Positions 51,701 to 62,787 of a DNA stretch of 64,000 nt are shown in pieces (within the stretch, counting starts at the first letter, position 1; each line of letters starts with the position of its first letter). Location: the NCBI GenBank assembly GCA_963965975.1, contig OZ014423.1:1798001-1862000 (forward strand). The letters are read 5' to 3'. Source of the stretch: Xestospongia bergquistia. Lineage: Eukaryota; Porifera; Demospongiae; Haplosclerida; Petrosiidae. Made by a program: the position numbers and the translations under genes. A model generated the notes under the pieces. It was not told where the DNA came from and did no database searches. It saw only the letters and a program-made list of their open reading frames with translations.

Positions 51701-53841
51701 CCATATAATTAAACCTAAAATATTATTGCTACTATACTTGAGATATCCTGTCAGCCTGACCAGGTTCAGAAATGGTTAGGGCCCTCTCAAGGAAACAGTC
51801 AAGGGATTGAAAGATAGCATCAGTTTTTGAAGAGTCCCTCTCTAAAAGTAATAGTTTCTGTAAAACACTGAGCAATGGAGCAGAATGTTCAGTATTAAAG
51901 AACTACAAAAGAGACAATGTATAAAATTATTACATGCTAATAGTGAACATATCACTACCTTTTCAAATACTGCTCTGAACACATCTTCATGATTAGTCAA
52001 GTTGATACCTCCAGGAGTCTTCACATGTTCCTCATCCTGTTCTTGCTTCTTGCGATAAATTTGTAATTGTTGAAGAAGCGACTCTGGTATGTCATCTTTA
52101 TCACTAAGAAGACAGATATAGTATTTATATAAACTATCACCTAGCTATTACACATAAAGTATACTATTTTGTTTGGTTTATTACATACCAAATAGTATGA
52201 AATATTTCAGATAACTGCAATGCTAAAAACAAAGAAGTAATGTAAGTGTTTATTGATATACCAATTCACTTACCATTTAAGGCACTTCTTAGTTTGACTC
52301 GTTCACTAATATTATCACATGATGCCACTAAATAATTAATAAATGCTATTATAACAGCTTGATACTCTGGTGGAGAATGAGGACTGCTTAACTCAAGAAC
52401 TAGAAAACTAAATCGATGTCTCAGTTGCTTGGTAGTCTAAATGAGTCATAGAATAAGACTGTAATATAATTACAGAGGATACTATTACTTATATATTGAA
52501 ACAGAAAATAAACTCATCGTGCATCCATATGTTCTTATGTAATAATTAAGTGGATTACTGCTGCTATGAATGAGTACCTTATAGTTATCAAAAGCAGTTA
52601 TAGTAGTTTTAAATCCCTCTTCAGAGTGTCTAGCTATGACGCTTAAGATCAGGAGAGGATGGATCTTTACTAAAGCATTATCTGGACTAGTTGGTAAATC
52701 CATTACTATAAAAGAGAAAGTCATATTTATTCCAAGGAAGATGCACTCAATAAAATAATAGTTAATTTAGGAATGTTAAATTTGTGTAATGTTATAAATG
52801 ATATTGCATGATGTAGTAAAATAATAATAATATCATGATGAAGAAGTTCAGTTTATAATGTCAAGAATTTTGTCGAATGAAAACGATCCTAGATATAACT
52901 ATTGCAAGTGTATTTTAAAACACACCCAATCTGCATACTTCAGTGTAATAAATATGGTCTTAATTAAATATTTGCATCTACACACACAAGCCATACCAAT
53001 GAAGATAAATTACATAAATAGATTTTCCTTCTACAACATTTCCTTCAGTTTTAAGATCTTATCTCACTACCAGACCTCCCCATGTAATTAATAGAGTATT
53101 GTTTATATAATAATCAAATTCTTCATCATTAGTTATAACATACTCTACTATAATGTTATAATTATAAGAACATACTCATGCTTGCAAAAATTTCCCTAGG
53201 ATTATTATCATGTTACTACTACCACAAATTATGTTAGAAAGTCACAACATTAGCTATCATAACTTATGTATACACCATGGAACTATATTCATATTGGTAG
53301 AGATAGAATATATATATATGTATTATATACTTTATATAATTTATATATATAATTGTAAAATATATATTTTTACTGGTAAATAATTTTATTATATATATGT
53401 ACAACTTTACACTGACTATTTATAAAGAGTATTGTTGGTAACGTTATTTAACTCACCAAGAAGTAAACGGTCTACATATTTCATAGTAGATGATCGAGAT
53501 ATCAAGTATTCCAATGCATCAGAGTGAGAGAGAAGAGCTTTAGCACACTCCGTACAACGGAGGAGAGCTGTTGGTCTTAGTACATCTCCCGTACTACAAG
53601 CTTCTAGAGTGTTCCAAAGAGCATCCAAGCCTCCAACATCCAAAAAAGATCTCAACCAAGAGGCATCAGCAAGACGAATTTGCTTTTTGACACCAGTAAC
53701 TTGCCATGGATCACGTAATGCTTGAACGCAACTATCAGGATCCAAGCATTGCAGCGATCCAGCATCGTCCAGACTACAAAACTGGTTTTCTATTGATAGT
53801 CTCGCTAACTTCAGAGCATCATGACCTGCTTCTTCACTCAT
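48713..53841 (-). CDS. INF2: INF2-like diaphanous-related formin, copy 2 (intact)
   Basis: Formins nucleate and elongate unbranched actin filaments; INF2 can also sever and depolymerise them. Exon 1 begins MSEEAGHDALKLARL (ATG 53841; an upstream in-frame ATG is at 53868) and encodes the GBD/FH3-like start: CVQALRDPWQVTGVKKQI, WLRSFLDVGGLDALWNTLEA. Armadillo-like exons follow at about 52.0-52.7 kb (FKTTITAFDNYK). A large FH1 exon (51113-51572) has about eleven proline blocks. FH2 begins KMKRMNWKK at about 50975 and continues through GLPQEGRSLL, KVLKLQLTFDE and GEAYGFSITSLQQL. A coiled/acidic tail ends at 48713. The phase-1 splice across the FH1-FH2 intron works. I am sure of the formin family; INF2 assignment rests on the N-terminal match. 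Confidence 0.85.
51180..51500 (-). repeat. Proline-coding minisatellite in formin FH1
   Basis: Units of 27-30 bp, each encoding PP(P)NSPPAPP-type residues, repeat about eleven times. Runs of four, five and six prolines set the unit length. These are profilin-binding tracts. The array is absent from copy 1. The glycine-rich frame on the other strand is only its mirror. Confidence 0.9.
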
Positions 53842-53943
53842 ACTTGTCGTCTCTGCCACATCGACCAAAGTTACTGAGGGCAGGAGCTGGTAATAAAGTT
53901 CCGCCCACGAGAATAATTGTTTATTAACATTTCAATCATAACT

Positions 53944-55408
53944 TCATCTCTTTGTTTTAAACACTGAACTTATAACATCCTGTGGTATAAATCTGTTGTA
54001 ATGTAGTACACAACCATCTAATACAAGCTGTCTTAAAATTCTGACAATGTTACGAGAGTCATCCATGCCACAGTGTTCACGGCCTTCAAATTCCATGCCA
54101 AGTTGAGAGAGCATGTAAGAAAGATTGCCGCTATTTGTTTGATAAAAACTACCAAATAATTTACGAACATCAATCCACTTTGCAGCATAACTTGGAAATA
54201 CTTTATTAGCCAGAGCACATTGTGGAAATAGACAGTTCCTGATATCCCATGGACTAGAAAAGAATAATAATCATTATTTTTACAATTATCACATACCAGT
54301 CTGTCACTAGAGAGAAGTGATGTTTTGTTCCTAGTTCTCTCTCTCTCATCCAGTCAGAGAATCTGTCAAACACTTCACTAAATGTGGGTGCATTGTCAAC
54401 TTGGGACTATGACACAAGGTACAATGAGAACATATAACAATAACAGTAATATTATATGCATGTAGGACATCCCCGTACTACCTGTTTTATTCCAGTGAGT
54501 TTCATGCAGAAAGAGGAAAGTTGTGGATTGAGACATGGTCGGCAGTAAGAGTGAAATTCGTCAACCTATAAAATGCACACGCAGCAATTGTATTTGATAA
54601 CAACCGTATATGATAATAGTTAAATAGGCACTGAAATTGGAAGCTTTCAACTCTTAAATTTATAAAAGACTTACAATATACTATCAGTAAGTGAAACTTA
54701 CTATTTTTAGATTTTCAAGTTCTACTAAGATAACTGGATATTCAATGATCTCATGAATATAATCATAAGGATTCACTTCTTCACAAGTTGCTTCAAAGTC
54801 TAATACTAAGAGATATTTCAAACCCAGTGGATTAGAGACAATACTCTGAGCAATTTCGTAAGGTGGAGAGGGATCTTTAGTGACGACAGCTCTTTTACAG
54901 TACTGTTTGTATCGCTTGTAAATGATGGGGTCAGTCCCTCTAATATTAATAAAAACATATGTAATTAAGTTTAATTAAAGTAGATTTATCATTAGATTAT
55001 ATCACAAAAAATTTGAGTGTAATTTTGTGTACAACAAGTCTTACAGATAAGAATCTATATATACATAATAGTTAGAATCATGTGCCTAGTTTCCTGGTAG
55101 AAAATTTGACGGAACGAAATCTAAAATGGGTGTGGCATTATCTACATGATCTACTCCAGATCGTTGGATAGCAAGCAATTATCATTATCTATCGTCTTAA
55201 TTCTTTAGCTATACTATAAATGTTCAGATTCTCCTAGAACTTACTGGTTAGAGAGACCAAGTTCCGATAGTTTCTCTTTGACCTCTTCAGATTTTAATCT
55301 GTTCACTTCTCCATTGAGAACAGCTAGTTTCTTGTACAGAGGATGTGTCTTACTCTTTATAGGACGAGTAGCCCCTTCCTCCTTTGTATCTTCTCCTTTG
55401 GTTGCCAT
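53944..55408 (-). CDS. ERI1: 3'-5' exoribonuclease ERI1 (SAP + DEDDh)
   Basis: ERI1 trims histone mRNA 3' stem-loops and 5.8S rRNA and degrades small RNAs. Five exons join in frame (55245-55408, 54702-54939, 54482-54565, 54297-54406, 53944-54253), giving 301 residues from the ATG at 55408; another in-frame ATG at 55429 adds seven. A SAP domain occupies about residues 25-75 (YKKLAVLNGEVNRL, KLSELGLSNQGTDPIIYKRY). Exonuclease motif I is LDFEATCEE, motif II lies in FSLVTDCPWD, and motif III is HCGMDDSRNIVRI with the catalytic His and Asp. This is the complete member of the duplicated pair. Length is a little under human ERI1 (349). Confidence 0.92.
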
Positions 55409-56829
55409 CCTATCTATTATTTGATGCAAAGGGGTTAAAAATACACATTTTTTTGACTTAATATGATCATAGATATTCTGAATCTAATATGATAGACCAA
55501 GGCTTGCTGTATGATGCTACTAATATTCTTTGTTGTACCAACTTCTTTCTACTACTAGTACTACTAGAAGTGATCTTACTCTAGATCTGTTATATTTGCA
55601 ATAAAATCATCACTTCCATCATCAGATCTACAGGTACAGTAGTACTGGGTAATATAATTAAGAATGTATATATTGTCTAAGTGATGTATTATTTGCTAAA
55701 TAAAATTATGTATATGACACTCTGTACTGCTAGTTTTGTGTCCAGAACTATCTGAAGCTTAGAAAACTGAAAATTTGAGCATTCAATCATTACCACTTAG
55801 TATTGATGCAAAAAACTGTACATTGAACAAAAGCATCATATAAGTAATAGAAAGTACACAAGCTAGTATAATGAAGCCAGCACCTCCATATTAAGGGCTG
55901 GCTACACTAGTCTCATGTAGCTACCCTCCATTGAAAAAAGGGGCTGGCTACACAAGACTAAATATAATTGTAAAAAGAAAAAGAAAAAGGAGGTCAAGTA
56001 GTGACTAGGGAACAGGATCTTTCAGTGATAGATAACCCTAGCCTCCGGACCTCCCTAATACAAGGTTGAATTTGGACTCTTTTATATTTACTGATGATTT
56101 TGTCTCTGGAGTATTGTGGGACAGGAAGTGGTCACTAATTAATTCTTTACATGAATATTGTTAAATTAAGATACTTTATAATCAGGTTATTACAAAGCAA
56201 TATTACCTTTGAATGTTAGCTGTAGGAATAGTGATATAAACATTGGTCTCAGATAATGGATAAACTGTTGTTACCTGATCCCAATGGATGAGGTGAGAAG
56301 GAAATTTTATAGCTTGTTATAATGGGATATCAGCATCAAGTGATACTATAAAACTAATCTATTCTAATTAGTTTTATAGTATCACTTGATGCTGATATCC
56401 CATTACAACGAGCTATAAAATTTCCTTCTCACCTCATCCATTGGACTTAGTTAATTAATGTTTTAATGAACCATTTAACAGGAGCTTGACTCACTAACAA
56501 TAATTACACAATGATGAAACTAATGACTCATTTTATTAACAACAGTGTAATATCACTTCAAGATGAGTTAATTTGAGAGACAATTGTGAATGATGTACAT
56601 ATGAAAAAATTGAACAAGAAAGAAATTATCAGTACTCTATGACTACATATCCTGTTTTAAATCAGATGTTATTATTCATGTATTATAACTAGGTTCAGAT
56701 TAGTGCTTTACCACATAGCTATGAGAGGTCTGAATTAATTGTCAATTTTAAGGAAAACATTATCCTTAAATTTCTTAAGAGACAAAGCTCTTAAAAGCTC
56801 CCAGAAGACAATACAAATATAATTAATCA
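55409..56829. other. Intergenic region holding scrambled NPRL3 copies
   Basis: No intact gene. About 55980-56130 is a reverse-orientation copy of NPRL3 intron sequence at about 57908-58080. About 56199-56340 is a direct copy of the NPRL3 exon at about 58160-58310 with stop-introducing changes. 56360-56444 is a reversed copy of the same exon. See the palindrome entry. Confidence 0.75.
56281..56444. repeat. 164-bp near-perfect palindrome made of NPRL3 exon sequence
   Basis: Arms of about 78 bp (56281-56358 and 56367-56444) pair around an 8-bp centre. Left arm begins CCAATGGATGAGGTGAG. The arm sequence matches the NPRL3 exon at 58235-58305, so one exon fragment was copied and folded back. Confidence 0.9.
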
Positions 56830-59756
56830 TTAAATGTGTTCAGGAAATGAGGCTGTGGTGAGTATTTCACTGAATTTATCAATAAGTGATAATAATTGAG
56901 AACGTGTCATATTCTCTAACATAAGAATTTCTTCTAAATGATGATTTCCATGAAAATAACAAGACAATCTATAAAGGAGAGTGGGAGAAAGATATATTAT
57001 GCAGAACAAAGAAGCCATTTTCCAAGCTGTTATACCATTTCATCATGTTCGTTACATATATACACTACACAATATTTATTCAAGTAATAAGACTTTAGTT
57101 CTACTAGAGGCAGATTTGAATGAATACTTGTTTCAATCCACAATGTCCAGCATATAATTTTAATTGACCACACCTTCATAAATAATTAATTAGATGCAAA
57201 AATTTGCCTCTTTGTATACTAAATTTTAGCCTGATCACCTATAGTATTTATGTGTCTCTATAATATCTAAGACACTTACTTTATAAATTGAGCTAAATCT
57301 TCCTCATCAGATGCTGCATCAGTATTAAGGACCCAACTAACTTCTTCCTCAGTAAGATTTTGTTTAAGATTTTCTAAATGTTCCTTTGATACCACCAAGT
57401 TCTTAGCATCTTCTTGAAACATGGGCTCATCCTCTTGTGGTGGTACCAAGTAAATATAGGTATGAAGCTAAAGCACAACAAGAGCAGTATAATTTAATGT
57501 TTCCTAGTAAATATACTATATAGTTATTATATTACCTGTAAGATCTGTTCTTGTTGAAGTAACCAAGTTACAATACGGATCAGTTTCTATGGTGATATGA
57601 TAGTGGTTATTATAACCTCTATTATTATACTATATGATAACATACAACATAATAGTGATAATATACACATAATGAAAATTACTATATGTATATATAATAC
57701 TTATACAATGGCTATTGTCTTACTGTTTCATCTGTATATAGATCTCTCATTTCTGCTAATGTAATTGGTGATGAGAAATGGAACAATACACCAGATAATG
57801 TGTCACAGTCGGGAAATTCTTCAGAGAACAGATGTGACAATTCACTGTCCCTTTGTAAATAGAAGTCAATGATATTCATATTATTATTAATGCATTATTT
57901 TATTGAACACTTCCTGTCCCACAATACTCCAGAGACGAAATCACCAGTAAATATAAAAGAGTATAAATGGAAGGCATTGCAAGGAAGGTCCAAAGACTAG
58001 GGTTATCTTTTGTGGAAAAGAACGACCCCTAATCAACACTTGACCTTCCTTATTTCTTTTATTCCTCATCACAATAGTGAACATTAGTTGTAAGTTTTGT
58101 TGAAGAGGCACTCCTCGTAAGTCAGTATGCATTATATTTACCTTCTCCCCAATAGTCATACCTTTGAATGTTAGCTGTAGGACTAGTGATATAAACATTG
58201 GTCTCAGATAATGGATAAACTGTCATTGCTTGTCCCCAATGGACGAGGTGAGAAGCAAATTTTACAGCTTGTTGTAATGGGATATCAGCATCAAGTGATA
58301 CTTGATTTAAACTGTCAAATCAATTAGACTAAAATTAGTTAGCTCAAAAATGTTTGAATGAACCTTTTAACAGGAGAAATAGTTGCTAAGAAACGATGAA
58401 ATGAAGGATTACATGATGATGGAAGATGATCAGTGATGGTATCACTACCAGTAAGTAAAATAACAGCAGAATAAGATCTATCAATTAAACATACACTATA
58501 TATCAATCACTTCCAGTTCCTAACCAGTTCTATATACAGTACATACTATGTACATGACATATATCAGGAACCTTATACAATAACCTCATAACAGTACATA
58601 CTATGTACATGACATATATCAGAAACCTTATACAATAACCTCATAACAATACATGGTATGTACATGACATATATCAGGAACCTTATACAATAACCTCATA
58701 ACAGTACATACTATGTACATGACATACATCAGGAACCTTATACAATAACCTCATAATAGTATATAGTATGTACATGACATAGTCTTATTCTTTAACATCA
58801 AATAGTTAAATATAGTTCATATATCTCCTACCTGACTGTAGTTCTCTTCCTTTTAACTTTAACTGTCTCCATTTCATCACTATGTATTAGAGTACTTATT
58901 TCAGACCAGCTGTTCATCTTAACATGTACATGTGGTTCACCACTTTGTAATCTAAGGAAATACAATAACCAATATAATAAGTTACCATGACAACATACCC
59001 ACATAGCACTTCCCATAGAGTCTTTGCTAAAGGACTCGATACAACTGCCCTCTCTAATGTTATGTGACGTAACACATTTTATCAATAATGATAACATACC
59101 ACTCAAATCATTAATAGTGTCCACTTCTTCTGCTATTTGCATTAAAAGAAACACTTGGTTTTTAAGAAACTCTACTCTACAATGCACAATTTTCCTTTAA
59201 ATATTTGAATCATCATAATACTGACCTATGTTCCTCATGAATAGCAGCAACTCCTAGTGCTCGAGATAAATTATCATAACTTCTAACAACATCAGGAGAA
59301 CAAGTGGCCTGTAGTAAGTGATTATTATAAGTCTATTTAGTCAGAAGATGTACCTGTAGAACAAAGGCTATGTTAAAAGAGACAGACCAAGATGATGTCT
59401 GAAGTGAAAATGGATGACCCACAAACTTCCATTCATCAACTCTTAGTTCAAATTTCTTGTCACGCATCACTGCACATGGTGCTAAAATCTCAGACAGTGT
59501 TCTCTGAGGAAGATTACTAATATATAGTGATAAAGACATTGTAATCATATATTATATTAATGATGTAAGTAACCTTAATAGCTCTGTCCATTGGTACATA
59601 GTTCATATAGAATAGAAATTTGAGGTCATATTTATTTTACTTGTACTAACCACTTTCCAGACTTTGAGGACGTGTCACTCCACTGTGATAAAATAATAGC
59701 TTGTTACCACGACTACCTGAAGAAACCAGAGCAACAGCCAAAGGAGCCCAAGCCAT
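56830..59756 (-). CDS. NPRL3: NPRL3, GATOR1 complex subunit
   Basis: NPRL3 acts with NPRL2 and DEPDC5 in GATOR1, a Rag GTPase-activating complex at the lysosome that restrains mTORC1 when amino acids are low. Exon 59651-59756 starts at ATG 59756 and encodes the diagnostic N-terminus VALVSSGSRGNKLLF. Exon 59354-59516 has KKFELRVDEWKFVGHPF and a following hydrophobic strand. Further exons at about 59.2, 59.0-59.18, 58.83-58.95 (PHVHVKMNSWSEISTLI), 58.3-58.5, 58.16-58.31 (AVKFASHLVHWGQAMTVYPL), 57.7, 57.5 and 57.3 kb carry the middle. The last exon ends YFHGNHHLEEILMLENMTR then SQLLSLIDKF, matching the family C-terminus. The link between exons 1 and 2 may use a roughly 10-nt microexon near 59580; I could not settle it. 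Confidence 0.92.
58537..58785. repeat. 55-bp tandem repeat in an NPRL3 intron
   Basis: About 4.5 copies of a 55-bp unit containing TACATACTATGTACATGACA and CCTTATACAATAACCTCATA. Each unit carries a short inverted repeat (TACATACTATGTA). It lies in the intron between the exons at about 58.3-58.5 and 58.83 kb. Confidence 0.9.
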
Positions 59757-59843
59757 GGATCATGGACCATAAAGTTAGTCAAATTCTAGTTAATGCCCAC
59801 GACATTTGCTATTTAGCCACACCCCATAGCCCATCTGTTTTCT
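59757..59843. promoter_or_regulatory. Compact divergent promoter between NPRL3 and gene C
   Basis: The two start codons lie 87 bp apart on opposite strands, so both transcripts must be driven from this interval or from overlapping 5' regions. No TATA box is evident. Confidence 0.6.
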
Positions 59844-60231
59844 TTGCTAAAGATGTCGTCTTCCTCTGCTCCTAAAGCCACAAAGAGTTACAGAAAAGCT
59901 GTTGTTGATCTTCTGGACACTAATTTCAGTAAACTTAATTCAGTATTAGAAGGATGTTTGGAAGTATTTGCTAGAAAGGCATTTGAAGCTAAATTAATAT
60001 CTGAGCAAGTAATGAAAGATAAAAGTTTTATTGGTATGATTAGTGAGTTTAAAGCTGGAATGGAGTGGTGTAGGAATACGCTGGAGATACAAAGTCGTTG
60101 TACTGATTTTATTGAAATTCTTGAAAGCCTTGGTGGACCAGCAAAAACTGCTGGGCAGGATTTATATGTAAAACTATTAATTTTGGATGGTAGGTATAGG
60201 TAATTGTGATTTCATATAATTATATATAATT

Positions 60232-60262
<31 letters not shown>

Positions 60263-61997
60263 ATTATTTTATTTTATATATTTATATAATAGAAAAACAT
60301 GAAGTATTTTCTGTGGAACCACATCCATGTGAAGGAACTCAAAAAGGTAAGTTTAAACAGCAATGCAATCCACTACTTCTATATTCACTTTACAATGTAT
60401 AGTCAAACAAAATTGTTATTGGAAAAATTAATGGTAATATCTTTGCTATAAGTTTAATGGAGTTAGCTAATATTGAAAACTTAAATATTTTATAGAAGCT
60501 ATGGAGCTGCTAGAAGTGTAAATGTTCTAGAATTACAAGCTTTTATTAGTCACATTCAACAATATAGAGCTTGTAGTAAATTAAATAAAATTCATTGATA
60601 GCAATGTATGTGGTGGTCATTGCATGTGCGTTAATGTAATTTTATTCTGCTATTGATTTTATACTTGTGCATACATATATATATATATATATAGCAATTA
60701 ATAAAAAGTTATTTTTAAATTATTTTATGTCAAAGCTGGCATACTTCAGCCATTAATTTTTATTCATTGCAGTTGTCAATTTATTGCACATGAGAATAGA
60801 ACAAGTACCAGAGTTAGCTGTCATAGCTGCTGGTCTAAAGAAGAAGTTTCGACAACTTCTTATTATTGTTAAAAAATCTTTAGCAAATGTAGATATCAGT
60901 GATGTGAAGGTAATAATTAGTTCAACTTTAGTTGACAACTCCTGTAGAGTATCTGATACAATTCGACTTTATTTGTACAAATTAAGGAAGTTTGAAAAAG
61001 TTGAAGAGATCTTAGATTTTCTCATTGAATATCGTTTCATTGGCTATCTCAATTATGGTTTATTAAAGGAGATTAGTAACTTAACAAATGATGAAAATAT
61101 TTCTAAAGCCTTTAATAGTTATGAAACAGAACACTTTTGTAACCTGTTAAAATCATCAAAGTTCAATCTTCTAATGCAAGTATTTTGTGAATATCCTGAT
61201 CTCTCTCCTACTACTGCTATTGGACTACCAGAAATTATGTTTCAACTTGAAGATTCTTGGAAAAATGAGTCTATGGAAACATGGCAAAGATATATGGAAA
61301 TAAATTTCCCTTGGTCTGGATCATTGGCTGTTAAAGAAGTATCTGCTAGTTGTATTCTAATCACATATGTCTGCTACCCAGCCAAGTATAATGACATTCT
61401 CAAAGATCTTTGTAATCCTGACATTTTGGAAAGGCTCAAATCTGATGAAATAAGTGTTCATATACTGGAAAGTAAGAACAATGACTATATGACCTTCATT
61501 TAATGTGTGTTCATTATATAGGTGAGACTACTGTTGCTCTGCAACATAGTGTTGCCTATGATTTTGAAGTTGATAACATACAAATGGTATTTATCTCAAA
61601 GTTATAGTGTTAATTACTCTAACTAATTTTAATGATTGTTATAATTACACTAAAAGTAAACTTGCTAAAGCACAAATGAAAAGTAAGTTGAATTGATCAT
61701 GGCTAAAAAAATTATTGAAATACAACATTTGATGGATTTAGCAACAATAGTCCTTAAATGTAGGGTGATTCAGAAAAAAGTATATTATGTATTCCTTATC
61801 ATAGCCTAAAATCTCACTTATACCTTTAATTTTTGAGTGTTTTCAAAATCGTTAAGACTCCTAGTTTGGTTAGAAAGCATACACTAAAATAGAAGACCTA
61901 CAAGTAGACTGAGGACCAAATTGCTCTTGCTTCAGATTCTTAGTTCTAGAAGTGCTCTCTAATATGTAAAGATTATTATACATATATTATATATATA

Positions 61998-62028
<31 letters not shown>

Positions 62029-62278
62029 TAAAAAGGAAATTGCTAGCTAGCAAACATGTTCATGAAAGATTTCTGTTAGGTTTACGTGATAAGACGATTT
62101 CTGCTGCAAAAAAACAAGTGATGTGAAATTAATCATTTATTGCTGCAACAGAACATAGACATGTTAATTCTGAAAAGAATAAATTGATTAAAAAGTGAAA
62201 ACAAATGTAAGGACAATAATGCAAAAAAGTATGGAAACAAGGTAGAGATGATAGCATATCATATTAAGAATCCCTACA

Positions 62279-62363
<85 letters not shown>

Positions 62364-62787
62364 GTAGAGTGCTCAATTTAACATGTGTTCCATTTGATTC
62401 AGACTGATTAACAGTTGTCTATTCATACTTTTAATTCACATTAGCTATGTATGTCATGTATCATCTCTATTTATTTCTGTGCCTTTTAACAATGTTATTC
62501 CTACATTCATTTTCATTTTTGTAAAGTGTTTTTATTACTTTAGTATATCCATGATTATTATGATTTGCTTTTCAGTTGTTAAGAATATACTTATCTGTAT
62601 ATCTTCTTTACAGGTTGAGGCAATTCAATGCGAAGAACTCTTTAATAAGGTGAGAATACTACCATGTAAGTTGATTTTTCAGGACCCTATGGCATGCCAT
62701 TTGTGTCAAAATGTTCTAACGATTATGGGAGTGGTATTGTCAGTACTATACTGTTACTTGACCCATTCCAACCATACTAAATCCTAA
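59844..62787 (+). CDS. Death-fold-like protein with hydrophobic tail (gene C), paralogue of gene A
   Basis: Six exons join in frame (59844-60189, 60293-60346, 60773-61471, 61522-61586, 62614-62649, 62683-62787), 434 residues; a second ATG at 59853 may be the real start. Exon 1 matches the first helical bundle of gene A (LEVFARKAFEAKLISEQVM versus LEDFAKKLFEAHLITKPVM; ILESLGG versus ALESLGS). Exon 3 matches gene A's second module, including the NFPWSGSL / MFPWSRHT block and the hydrophobic ASCILITYV segment. It lacks the second helical bundle and all ankyrin repeats. It ends with NVLTIMGVVLSVLYCYLTH, a possible C-terminal membrane anchor. Function unknown; the last two exons are less certain than the first three. 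Confidence 0.7.
61975..62029. repeat. (TA)n-rich microsatellite in gene C intron
   Basis: An alternating AT tract lies in the intron between the exons ending 61586 and starting 62614. A similar tract sits at about 60235-60262. Confidence 0.85.
62280..62362. repeat. (AT)n(GTAT)n compound microsatellite
   Basis: About 20 AT units pass directly into about ten GTAT units, within the same gene C intron. Frames reading through it (e.g. minus YIHTYIHTYI) are low-complexity artefacts. Confidence 0.9.

Larger units (their letters stand above)
38714..54416. repeat. Tandem segmental duplication (two units)
   Basis: Unit 1 spans about 38714-47345 and unit 2 about 47346-54416, head to tail. The order in each is rolling-stone exon 1 part, hydrolase-like gene, INF2-like formin, ERI1. 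The junction at 47345/47346 joins ERI1 (TTGGGACTATGA) to the interior of rolling-stone exon 1 (CTTCCAGTTGTG). The units are almost identical over coding and non-coding DNA, so the event is recent. The differences are a fold-back element in unit 1, a roughly 635-bp deletion at the hydrolase 5' end in unit 2, and a roughly 0.4-kb deletion in the formin of unit 1. Confidence 0.95.

Noticed and set aside
62188-62376. Minus frame rich in YIHT and YI repeats
   Set aside because: Translation of the AT/GTAT microsatellite.
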